From contig SSEB01000003.1 of NCBI GenBank assembly GCA_008012115.1, positions 434,001 to 498,000 of the forward strand: DNA of 64,000 nt, given 5' to 3'. Under the pieces are notes generated by a model that worked only from the letters and a program-made list of their open reading frames with translations, ran no database searches and was not told the DNA's origin. A program made the position numbers and the translations under genes. Of this stretch, positions 56,890-64,000 are shown piece by piece. This DNA comes from Nevskiaceae bacterium (lineage in GTDB: Bacteria; Pseudomonadota; Gammaproteobacteria; Nevskiales; Nevskiaceae). The stretch's first letter is position 1; the number at the start of each line of letters is the position of its first letter.

Positions 56890-58383
56890 TTAGTTGCGCC
56901 AGCTGCCGATGGCGGCGTGCATGTCGGGTACGGCATCGGCGACATCGCGCATCGGCCGGGTGCTGAGCGCGGCGGCGCCGAGCAGGGCGTGCAGGGTCTG
57001 CGCGGGCATGTCCGGTTCGGCCGCGATCTGCGGGTTGGCGTCGAGAAAGCCGGTGTGCACGTCGCCGGCGACGAAGGCCGGGTGGTGGATCAGGCGGCGC
57101 AGAAAAGCGGTGTTGGTCTTGCAACCCAGCAGCACGGTTTCGCGCAGCGCCTGGTCGGCCTTGGCGATGGCGTCCTTGCGATCCGTGCCGCGAATGATCA
57201 GCTTGGCGATCATCGGATCGAAGGCCGAGGTGACTTCGCCGCCCTGCACGATGCCGCTGTCCCAGCGCACGCCGTCGCCCTGCGGCGGATGCAGCACCAG
57301 CACCGGTCCGGTGGTCGGCGTGTAGCCGCGCGCGGCGTCCTCGGCATAGATGCGGAACTCGATGGCGTGGCCCTGCGACTTCACGTCGTTCTGGCCGTAG
57401 CCGAGCTTCTCGCCGGCGGCGACGCGCAGCTGCTCGTGCACGAGGTCGATGCCGGTGATCTCTTCGGTGACCGGATGTTCCACCTGCAGGCGCGTGTTCA
57501 TTTCGAGGAAATAGAACTCGCCGCTCGGACCAAAGATGAACTCGACCGTGCCGGCGTTGCGGTAGCCGATGGCGCGGGCGATGCCGGCAGCGGTTTCGCA
57601 GATCTCCTTGCGCTTTTTGTCGTCCAGCGCCGGCGACGGTGTTTCCTCGACGATTTTCTGGAAGCGGCGCTGCACCGAGCACTCGCGCTCGAACACGTGC
57701 ACGACGCTGCCTTGGCCATCGCCGAGCACCTGCACCTCGATATGGCGCGGATTCTCGATGTAGCGTTCGCAGTAGAGACGGCCATCGCCGAAGTAGCGCT
57801 GCCCCTCGCTGCGGCCACGCTCGATCTCCTGCTCCAGCAGTGACAGGTCGCGCACGATGCGCATCCCTTTGCCGCCGCCGCCAGCGGAAGGCTTGATCAG
57901 CAGCGGCGCCCCGACCTTGCGCGAGCGTTCGACGAAGGTTTTGGGATCGTCGTCCTCGATGGCCGAGGGCGCGACCGGGAAGCCGGCCTTCTGCACATAG
58001 TTGCGGGCGCGCACCTTGTCGCCCATGAGATCAATCTGCTCCGGCGTTGGGCCGATGAAGCGGATGCCGGCCGCTTCCACGGCCTGGCAGAAGCCCTTGT
58101 TCTCCGACAGGAAGCCGTAGCCCGGATGGATCGCGCCGGCGCCGCAGCTTTTGGCCGCCGCGATGATCTGCGCGCCGTCGAGATAGCTGGCCACCGGCGT
58201 CGGGCCGGTGATCTCGATGGCGTGATCGGCCATCTTCACCGCCAGCGTGCCGCGGTCGGCGGCGTGGTAGACCACCGCGCCCTTGAGGCCGAGCTTGCGC
58301 ACCGTGCGCAGCACGCGCACCGCGATCTCGCCGCGGTTCGCCACGAGCACGGTGTGGAAAGGCCATTGCCTGGGGTCACTCAT
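56890..58383 (-). CDS. Biotin carboxylase part of the split carboxylase alpha subunit
   Basis: The 497-residue protein has the biotin carboxylase and ATP-grasp motifs (VLVANRGEIAVRVLRT, HPGYGFLSEN, KPSAGGGGKGMRIV, EMNTRLQVEHPVTEE). It ends at IGSWRN, where methylcrotonyl-CoA carboxylase alpha subunits normally continue into the BT and biotin domains. The stop is a single in-frame TAA. Together with the next gene it has the length of a complete alpha subunit. It overlaps the upstream TetR gene by 4 bp. Confidence 0.92.
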   Translation of the reverse strand: MSDPRQWPFHTVLVANRGEIAVRVLRTVRKLGLKGAVVYHAADRGTLAVKMADHAIEITGPTPVASYLDGAQIIAAAKSCGAGAIHPGYGFLSENKGFCQAVEAAGIRFIGPTPEQIDLMGDKVRARNYVQKAGFPVAPSAIEDDDPKTFVERSRKVGAPLLIKPSAGGGGKGMRIVRDLSLLEQEIERGRSEGQRYFGDGRLYCERYIENPRHIEVQVLGDGQGSVVHVFERECSVQRRFQKIVEETPSPALDDKKRKEICETAAGIARAIGYRNAGTVEFIFGPSGEFYFLEMNTRLQVEHPVTEEITGIDLVHEQLRVAAGEKLGYGQNDVKSQGHAIEFRIYAEDAARGYTPTTGPVLVLHPPQGDGVRWDSGIVQGGEVTSAFDPMIAKLIIRGTDRKDAIAKADQALRETVLLGCKTNTAFLRRLIHHPAFVAGDVHTGFLDANPQIAAEPDMPAQTLHALLGAAALSTRPMRDVADAVPDMHAAIGSWRN

Positions 58384-59090
58384 GATTTGGCTCTCTGAAC
58401 TTTGGGTAGGGCTTTCTCGAGACGGCTGGCGATCTGCACCAGCCGCCGGGTTTCACGTTGAAGCTGGACGTCGGCGCCACGACTGCTGATGCCGTCCCAC
58501 AGCAGCGCGGTGATCTGGCCGGCGGTGGCGTCGATGTCGAGGGCGCCGCGACCGCAGATGTAGTTCCAGGTGTAATGCTCGATGCTGCCGTAGACCATGT
58601 CGCGCAACAGCGGCAGCGCGATGTCGTGGCGAATCTCGCCGGCCTGCACGCCGTCGTCGAGCGTGTCCACGAGCAGTTGTGTGTAGCGGCGATTGAGGCC
58701 GTGCAGGTCGGAGCCGTGGTAGTCGTGTTCCGACCGCACTTCGCGGAACATCAGCCGGCACAGCAGCGGGTAGTCGCGGATCGAGCGCAGGTGGCGCCAG
58801 ACCAGCAGGCGCAGGCGCTCGCGCGTGCCGGCGACCTCGGCGAGATCGCGCGCGTAGTCGCCGAACATCTCCTCGTACCAATGCTCCAGCACCTTGAGCA
58901 GCAGCTCGCGCTTGGTCGGGAAGTACTTGAACACCGTGCCTTCGACCACGCCGCAGCGCGCGGCGATCTCGGAGACGGCGGTCTGTTCGTAGCCTTTCTT
59001 GCAGAACACGTCGCGCGCGGCCGAGAGGATGTGGCCGACGCGCTCCTCGCGCGCCAGTCGTACCGGGGCCTTGGCGGCGGGCCTGCTCAC
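58380..59090 (-). CDS. TetR-family regulator inside the carboxylase operon
   Basis: The 236-residue protein has a clear TetR DNA-binding domain (ILSAARDVFCKKGYEQTAVSEIAARCGVVEGTVFKYFPTKREL). It overlaps both neighbours by 4 bp (ATGA), so it is made with the pathway enzymes. The palindrome at 61680-61696 before the operon is its likely operator, and the similar site at 14765 may be a second target. In Pseudomonas, AtuR, also TetR-type, represses the acyclic terpene genes. Confidence 0.87.
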   Translation of the reverse strand: MSRPAAKAPVRLAREERVGHILSAARDVFCKKGYEQTAVSEIAARCGVVEGTVFKYFPTKRELLLKVLEHWYEEMFGDYARDLAEVAGTRERLRLLVWRHLRSIRDYPLLCRLMFREVRSEHDYHGSDLHGLNRRYTQLLVDTLDDGVQAGEIRHDIALPLLRDMVYGSIEHYTWNYICGRGALDIDATAGQITALLWDGISSRGADVQLQRETRRLVQIASRLEKALPKVQRAKS

Positions 59091-60841
59091 GCGAGCAACA
59101 CCTCGGGCACGTCGAGTTCGAAGTCCATCAGGATCTGCGCCATCATCTTGCCCTGCGGGTCGTAGCGCAGGCTGGCCATGCCGCCGCCGCCCAGCGCGTT
59201 GTGCAGCAGGAAATTGAAGCCGTGCAGCCCCGGCAGCTCGAAGCGCTCGACCTTGCTCGGTGCAAAGTGTGCGAAATATTGGCTGACCGCGTCGGGCGTG
59301 AGCTGCGCGCGGATCACGGGCACGTATTCCGGCTTGCGCGCCAGCACGCCGATGTTGGCGGCGTCGCCCTTATCGCCGCTGCGGCCGTAGGCCAGCGCAA
59401 TCAACGGACGCTTGACGGTCTTGCCGCCGGCCACTGCCGCAGCCGGCGGTGCCAGCGCCGCGGCTGCACTCGTCGCGCCGGTGGCGGCTGGCGTGAACGG
59501 CTGGCCGTCCACTTCGATGTTCACCGACGCCTTCGGCACCAGGCAGGAAAACAGGCGTACCAGCGGCGTCGGCGACGGGCGCCCGCCGGAGAAACCGGTG
59601 ATGCCCTGCGCCATAGCCGTGGCCGGCGGGATGAATTCGCGCCCGAAGATCTCCAGCGCATTCTTGTCGGCGTGATGCACCGACAGCTTCAGGATCACTT
59701 CGCGTGTGCTGCGGGCGCGGGAGTGCTCGCCCCAGTTGGCTTCGCTGCCGAGCACCTCGACGTCGGTGCGGGTGTAGTCGGCGAGCTTGCGCTGCGCGAA
59801 CAGCGTGCGCGTGCGCTTGAGGATGGCGGCGGCCACGGCTTCGGCCTTTTTCACCGCATCGACGCCGCCAATCATCATCGTGCCGGTGCAGCGGAAGCCG
59901 TCCTGATACGTGGCGGAAACCTTGTAATGGTCGGTCGGCGCGCGGCCCCTGGCGCCGCTGACGGCGACGCGGTGTTCGCCGACCTGCGTCAGGGTCACGT
60001 TGCGGAAATCGCAGGTCACGTCCGGCAGCAGGTAGGTCGCCGGATCGCCGATTTCGTAGACGATCTGCTCCGCCACCGTCTCCGGCGCGACGCGGCCGCC
60101 GGTGTTGGCCGGTTTGGTGATCTCGAACCGGCCGTCGGCCTGGCACACGGCGATGGGGAAGCCCATGCGGTCCCAATCGCCGGCAACTTTCTCCCAGTCG
60201 GTGCTGATGCCGCCAGTGGCCTGCGCGCCGCATTCGATGATGTGGCCGGCGAGGCTACCCATCGCGAGGCGGTCGTAGTCGGTGGGCGTCCAGCCGAACT
60301 CGTGAATCATCGGCCCGAGCGCGACGGCGGTATCCACACAGCGGCCGGTGAGCACGATGTCAGCGCCGCCATCCAGCGCCCTGGCGATGGGGAAGGCGCC
60401 GAGGTAGGCGTTCATGCTCCACAGCTTCGGCGGTATCGCCTCGCCGCTGAACATTTCCTTGATGTCCGCGAACTCGGCGGCGCGCGGCAGCAGGTCGTCG
60501 CCGGTGACGATGCTGACCTTCAGGTCGAGGTTGAGCGCCTTGAGCTTGTCCTCGATGGCGGCCTTGCAGGCCTGCGGATTGACGCCGCCGGCGTTGGTGA
60601 CGACCTTGATGCCGCGCTCCTTCAGCTGCGGCGCCAGCGCGGCGACCACGGACGGGAAGTCGGTGGCGTAGCCGGCGTTCGGGTCCTTGGCGCGCGCACG
60701 CGCCAGCAGCGACATGGTGATCTCGGCCAGATAATCGAGAACGAGGTAATCGATCTCGCCGGAGTCCACGAGCTGCTTCGGGCCTTCGGCGGAGTCGCCC
60801 CAGAAGCCGGCACCGCAGCCAATCCTGATTTGAGTCTTCAT
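59087..60841 (-). CDS. AtuA-like protein (DUF1446 plus C-terminal domain)
   Basis: The 584-residue protein begins IRIGCGAGFWGDS and contains ILTGRCVDTAVALGPMIHEFGW, typical of the AtuA N-terminal DUF1446 domain. A C-terminal region (KRPLIALAYGRSGDKGDAANIG...LLHNALGGGG) matches the AtuA-associated domain. AtuA is required for acyclic terpene utilisation in Pseudomonas, but its reaction is not known. Its presence marks this as an Atu-like operon. Confidence 0.88.
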   Translation of the reverse strand: MKTQIRIGCGAGFWGDSAEGPKQLVDSGEIDYLVLDYLAEITMSLLARARAKDPNAGYATDFPSVVAALAPQLKERGIKVVTNAGGVNPQACKAAIEDKLKALNLDLKVSIVTGDDLLPRAAEFADIKEMFSGEAIPPKLWSMNAYLGAFPIARALDGGADIVLTGRCVDTAVALGPMIHEFGWTPTDYDRLAMGSLAGHIIECGAQATGGISTDWEKVAGDWDRMGFPIAVCQADGRFEITKPANTGGRVAPETVAEQIVYEIGDPATYLLPDVTCDFRNVTLTQVGEHRVAVSGARGRAPTDHYKVSATYQDGFRCTGTMMIGGVDAVKKAEAVAAAILKRTRTLFAQRKLADYTRTDVEVLGSEANWGEHSRARSTREVILKLSVHHADKNALEIFGREFIPPATAMAQGITGFSGGRPSPTPLVRLFSCLVPKASVNIEVDGQPFTPAATGATSAAAALAPPAAAVAGGKTVKRPLIALAYGRSGDKGDAANIGVLARKPEYVPVIRAQLTPDAVSQYFAHFAPSKVERFELPGLHGFNFLLHNALGGGGMASLRYDPQGKMMAQILMDFELDVPEVLLA

Positions 60842-60844
60842 GGA

Positions 60845-61630
60845 TCAGGTGCCCGTGAAGTTCGGCGCGCGCTTTTCCTGGAAGGCGGCCATGCCTTCCT
60901 TGGCGTCCTGGGTGCTCGACATCACCGGCACCATCGCCTGCGCGTATTCCAGCGATTCGCGCAGCGACATGTCGCGCATGGCATTGAAAGCCTGTTTGCC
61001 GAGACGGATCGCAGTCGGCGACTTGTCGATGATGCGCGACAGCAGCCAGTCGAGCTTGGTATCCAGCTCGGCGCGCGGCACGACATAGCTCAGCACGCCC
61101 CAATCCAGCGCGTCCTGCGCGCTGAACTGCTCGCCGGTGATGCACATTTCCTGCAGCTTGCGCGGCGGCAGGATGCGCAGCATATAGGGCAGGATCATCA
61201 TCGGCGTCATGCCGATCTTCGATTCCGTGGTGCCGATGCGGATGTCGTCGGCGCCGATGGCCATGTCGCAGGCGCAGAGGATGCCGAAGCCGCCGGCCAT
61301 GACGTGGCCGTTGACGCGCGCGATCACCGGCAGCTTGCACTCCTGCAGGCGCTTGAACAGGTCGACGATGTAGTGCTGCGGCCGCGAGTAATCGACCGCG
61401 AAGGCGAAGCCTTTGACGCCCTTGGCGAGATCGGCGCCGGCGCAGAAGGCCTTGTCGCCGGCGCCGGTCAGCACGATGGCGCGCACCGCGCTGCCGGGCG
61501 CGCCGGCCTGCACGATGGCAGCGTCGATCGTGCGCACGACCTCCTCGTTCAGGGCGTTGCGACGTTCCTCGCGGTTGATCGTGATCCAGAGGACGGCGCC
61601 TCTCTGCTCGACAAGGACGGGTTCGGACAT
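60845..61630 (-). CDS. Enoyl-CoA hydratase (AtuE/LiuC-like)
   Basis: The 261-residue crotonase-fold protein has FCAGADLAKGV (oxyanion-hole region), VMAGGFGILCACDMAIGADD and a later conserved region (ESKIGMTPMMILPYMLRI). It begins 50 bp from a palindromic operator and is the first gene of the carboxylase operon. It probably hydrates the carboxylated enoyl-CoA, as AtuE does with isohexenyl-glutaconyl-CoA. A GGAG ribosome site lies before the ATG. Confidence 0.9.
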   Translation of the reverse strand: MSEPVLVEQRGAVLWITINREERRNALNEEVVRTIDAAIVQAGAPGSAVRAIVLTGAGDKAFCAGADLAKGVKGFAFAVDYSRPQHYIVDLFKRLQECKLPVIARVNGHVMAGGFGILCACDMAIGADDIRIGTTESKIGMTPMMILPYMLRILPPRKLQEMCITGEQFSAQDALDWGVLSYVVPRAELDTKLDWLLSRIIDKSPTAIRLGKQAFNAMRDMSLRESLEYAQAMVPVMSSTQDAKEGMAAFQEKRAPNFTGT

Positions 61631-61679
61631 GGCGGGCTCCAGCGTGAAAATCGGGATGTCCGCAGCATAGTCGCAGGTT

Positions 61680-61696
61680 GGTGAGTCAGACTCACC
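61680..61696. promoter_or_regulatory. 17-bp palindromic operator before the carboxylase operon
   Basis: GGTGAGTC-A-GACTCACC is a perfect palindrome. It lies 49 bp upstream of the enoyl-CoA hydratase start; a TATGCT-like -10 box on the minus strand lies at 61664-61669. It probably binds the TetR protein encoded within the operon. Its 5'-GTGAGT...CTCAC core matches the site at 14765-14781. Confidence 0.75.
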
Positions 61697-61744
61697 CGTT
61701 TAGGGGAGGAGCGTCGCGACCGGCCGGTCCGGCAGCCGTTCTGC

Positions 61745-62683
61745 CTACAGCAGGCAGCCGTCCACCGGGGCCAGCGGGCGGGGCAGGTCGGTGGCGCCCA
61801 GCGCGGTCAGCAGCTGGATTTCGATGGTCCGGCAGATCGCGTCCAGCGCCAGATGGTTGGGCTCGGTGCCGAAGGGCTCCTCGATCTCGCTGCCCAGAGC
61901 ATCGAGGCCGAAGAAGGTATAGGCGACGATGGCCACCACCAGCGGCGTCATCACGCCGACGGTCTGCACCAGCCCGAAGGGCAGCAGAAAACAGTAGAGA
62001 TAGGCCGTGCGGTGCAGCAGCAGCGTGTAGGCGAACGGCACCGGCGTGTTCCGGATACGCTCGCAGCCCGCGGCATCCGCGCACAGGCCGGACAGCGTTT
62101 CGTCGATTGCGACGGCGACCTGCGGGTCGATCTGCCCGGCGTGCAGCAGTGCGCCCAGATCGTCTCCCATCCGGGTCAACAGCGCCTGCGTCGTCGTCCC
62201 GTGGGCGCCGTCGCGCTCCCGCTCTCCGGGCGTCAGCCAGATCGCCAGATCCGGGCCTGGGTCGGAGCCGCGCAGCTGGTGCCGCAGCGTGTGGGCGAAG
62301 GCGATGGCATGGCGGAGGATGCGCGTGCGCGGATCGGTCGCATCGTCGTGACGCGCAGCCGAGGGCAGCCGGGTCAGGGTCTGCAGCTGCCGTGCCAGCG
62401 TACGGCTGCGGTGCAGCAGATTGCCCCAGAGCTTGCGTCCTTCCCAGTAGCGGTCGTAGGCCGCGCTGTTGCGAAAGCCCAGGAAGATGGCCAGCGCCAG
62501 GCCCATCAGCGAAAACGGCACGGCGGTGAGCGTGACCTGCCAGTTGAAGATGCTGCCGTGCACGAGGGTGACGACGACGGCCAGCGAGGTGCATAGCAGG
62601 AGATTCCAGGCGATGCGCGGCAGGACCGAGCCGCGGATGGCGAAAAACATGCGGAGACTGCCTTGCCGGGAAAGCACCATCAT
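61745..62683 (-). CDS. Bestrophin-family (UPF0187) membrane protein
   Basis: The 312-residue protein starts MMVLSRQGSLRMFFAIRGSVLPRIAW and has the bestrophin pattern AIFLGFRNSAAYDRYWEGRKLWGNLLHRSR, then LLPFGLVQTVGVMTPLVV and FFGLDALGSEIEEPFGTEPNHLAL. Bacterial bestrophins form pentameric ion channels. The long in-frame upstream extension to 63094 is antisense to the next gene and was rejected. It stands alone between the carboxylase operon and a divergent hydratase gene. Confidence 0.9.
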   Translation of the reverse strand: MMVLSRQGSLRMFFAIRGSVLPRIAWNLLLCTSLAVVVTLVHGSIFNWQVTLTAVPFSLMGLALAIFLGFRNSAAYDRYWEGRKLWGNLLHRSRTLARQLQTLTRLPSAARHDDATDPRTRILRHAIAFAHTLRHQLRGSDPGPDLAIWLTPGERERDGAHGTTTQALLTRMGDDLGALLHAGQIDPQVAVAIDETLSGLCADAAGCERIRNTPVPFAYTLLLHRTAYLYCFLLPFGLVQTVGVMTPLVVAIVAYTFFGLDALGSEIEEPFGTEPNHLALDAICRTIEIQLLTALGATDLPRPLAPVDGCLL

Positions 62684-62804
62684 GGGAGCGGCTCCGTCGG
62701 GGTGAAGGATGGGATGCGTCGCAGCCGTGATTTTTGCAAAAAAGGGCGCGGCTTGCGCCGCGGCCGGGTCAGGCCGGCAGCGGCGTTGTGTATGCTCGCG
62801 GCGT

Positions 62805-63806
62805 ATGAAGTCGCCCATCGCCGTCGATCTGTCCACCGCGCTGGCTGACGCCCGCGCCGGCGGCGTCGGCCCCTCGCTTTTCGCGTCGCAGTCGAGCCTA
62901 CTGCTGGATGCCGCCGTGCCATTGCCGCCGGAGCAGGCGTCGGAGCTGGCCCACTGGCTGCGGCAGCGACCCTGTCCGGTGATTGCGCTGGCGCCGGACG
63001 ACGCCGACGATGCCGTGACGCGTGCCGCCGATGTCCGCGTGGCCGGGCTGGTCGAGGCCGGGCCGCTGTTGGCCGGCATCGCGCGCAGCCCCATCGCCGC
63101 GACGGTGCTGGTGCAACTGCTGCGGGCCGGCGAGCGCCTGTCGCCGTCCGATGCGCTGCTCGCCGAGTCGCTGGCCTACTCCACGCTGCAGGCCGGCCCG
63201 GAATTCCGCCGCTGGCTGGAAGAACACCGCGCCGAAACGCCGGCTGCGCACGATGACGACGGCCCGGCGCTGTTGGCAGCGCGCGACGGCGATGTCCTGA
63301 CCCTGCAACTCAACCGCGCCTCCAACCGCAATGCCATGACCGTGGAGATGCGCGATGCGCTGATCGAAGCGCTACAGCTGGTGCTGGCCGACGACAGCAT
63401 TGCCCGCGTGCGGCTTTCCGGGCGCGGCAAATGCTTCTCCACCGGCGGCGATCTCACCGAGTTCGGCAGCGCGCCGGACCCGGCCACCGCGCATCTCGTG
63501 CGCAGCCTGGCCCTGCCCGGGCGCCTGCTCGCGCGCTGCGCGGAGCGGGTCGAGGTGCGCGTGCACGGCGCCTGCGTCGGTTCCGGCATCGAGTTTCCGG
63601 CCTTCGCCGGCCGCATCGTCGCCGCGCCGGATGCGTGGTTCCAGTTGCCGGAACTGCAGTTCGGCCTGATTCCCGGCGCCGGCGGCACCGTCAGCATCGC
63701 GCGCCGGATTGGCCGGCAGCGCGCCGCGTGGCTGATGCTCGGCGGTCAGCGCATCAAGGCGGACCGCGCCCTGGCCTGGGGCCTGGTGGACGCCGTGCAG
63801 GCGTGA
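62805..63806 (+). CDS. Enoyl-CoA hydratase/isomerase with an extended N-terminus
   Basis: The 333-residue protein has a crotonase domain in its second half (LNRASNRNAMTVEMRDAL, SGRGKCFSTGGDLTEF, HGACVGSGIEFPAFAGRIV, FGLIPGAGGTVSIARRIG). The first 150 residues are not part of a standard crotonase and may be a degenerate second domain (PCPVIALAPDDADDAV, LLAESLAYSTLQAGPEF). The N-terminal half has no clear motif. It is divergent from the bestrophin gene and its substrate is unknown. Confidence 0.82.
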   Translation: MKSPIAVDLSTALADARAGGVGPSLFASQSSLLLDAAVPLPPEQASELAHWLRQRPCPVIALAPDDADDAVTRAADVRVAGLVEAGPLLAGIARSPIAATVLVQLLRAGERLSPSDALLAESLAYSTLQAGPEFRRWLEEHRAETPAAHDDDGPALLAARDGDVLTLQLNRASNRNAMTVEMRDALIEALQLVLADDSIARVRLSGRGKCFSTGGDLTEFGSAPDPATAHLVRSLALPGRLLARCAERVEVRVHGACVGSGIEFPAFAGRIVAAPDAWFQLPELQFGLIPGAGGTVSIARRIGRQRAAWLMLGGQRIKADRALAWGLVDAVQA

Positions 63807-63822
63807 CCGCGTGGCCGGCCCT

Positions 63823-64000
63823 TCAGCCCCAGAGACGTTCGCGTGGCGAGCCGGAGCGCCGCACGGCGCGGATGGCGGCCGCGTTGGGGCAGAACACGTA
63901 GTGCTCGCTGCGCTGGGCGGTCTCGCGGTCGCAGATCGCGGCGGCGGTGCAGCGCTCGCAGCGCGCCATCTGGCGCCAGACATCGGCCGGCGGCTGCGCC
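63823..64000 (-). CDS. Cys-rich small protein, C-terminal part (cut by window edge)
   Basis: On the minus strand a frame open to the window edge ends at TGA 63823-63825. The visible 58 residues include CERC, a further CDRET and FCPNAAAIRAVRR, a Cys pattern seen in DUF6455-like proteins. The start is outside the window. It ends 16 bp after the convergent hydratase gene. Confidence 0.6.
   Translation of the reverse strand, partial: AQPPADVWRQMARCERCTAAAICDRETAQRSEHYVFCPNAAAIRAVRRSGSPRERLWG

Noticed and set aside
56374-58383. Frameshift as the cause of the split carboxylase alpha subunit
   Set aside because: Both parts are in the same reading frame; only a single in-frame TAA separates them.
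61745-63094. Longer bestrophin start at 63094
   Set aside because: The extra 137 codons are antisense to the divergent hydratase gene and lack any bestrophin similarity; the family start pattern begins at 62683.
1-64000. tRNA, rRNA, CRISPR, prophage or integron features
   Set aside because: No cloverleaf with a CCA end, regularly spaced repeats, integrase or phage gene was recognised on either strand.

Overview
The window is GC-rich DNA (apart from a few sharply AT-rich islands) with tightly packed genes, ATGA-type overlaps and long antisense open frames. The gene content fits an aerobic gammaproteobacterium of the Nevskiales/Solimonadaceae type that degrades lipids, steroids or isoprenoids. 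That placement is inferred from gene content and was not tested. No tRNA, rRNA, CRISPR array, phage gene or transposase was seen.

Layout. Positions 1-14.4 kb hold two acyl-CoA beta-oxidation sets (acyl-CoA dehydrogenases, MaoC hydratase, SDRs, thiolases), a PF10118 di-metal hydrolase beside a Baeyer-Villiger-type monooxygenase, and a YCF48 + MMPL/RND envelope pair. From 14.9 to 18.6 kb lie an amidohydrolase and a double-domain CaiB CoA-transferase. From 18.6 to 20.5 kb a FabR/DesT-like TetR repressor diverges from a fatty-acid desaturase. From 20.8 to 25.9 kb there is a DUF35 + Ltp2-like aldolase pair, an alpha/beta hydrolase, an acyl-CoA ligase and an SRPBCC protein. From 26.3 to 36.1 kb are a second CaiB protein, an amidohydrolase, a TetR regulator, a P450 with a rubredoxin, DUF1329, an SDR and an aldehyde dehydrogenase. 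From 36.1 to 45.8 kb are SixA, a flavin reductase fused to a winged helix, DUF1302, a wax ester synthase, a serine hydrolase, an FAD-dependent reductase and a lipase. From 46.2 to 53.6 kb a universal stress protein, an HDAC-type deacetylase and a Pat-type acetyltransferase follow a perfect FNR/ANR box; a eukaryote-like PTPS with an SDR and a propionyl-CoA synthetase lie opposite. From 54.6 to 61.7 kb is an Atu/Liu-like biotin carboxylase operon with its own TetR gene. The window ends with a bestrophin, an enoyl-CoA hydratase and the tail of a Cys-rich protein.

The most striking feature is a family of seven intergenic elements, each exactly 114 bp. Every copy has the layout 10-bp GC-rich terminal inverted repeat, 24-bp arm, 46-bp AT-rich core (87-93% A+T, starting GTT and ending AAC), 24-bp arm, 10-bp terminal repeat. 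The core sequences differ a great deal but the lengths never do, and the elements sit at boundaries between transcription units in both orientations. I do not recognise this element.

Other points worth checking are a carboxylase alpha subunit cut in two by one in-frame TAA with a ribosome-binding site behind it, a 17-bp palindromic operator shared by two distant promoters, an FNR-controlled acetylation/deacetylation operon near a synthetase carrying the acetylation motif, and a related in-frame insertion in two neighbouring enzyme genes.
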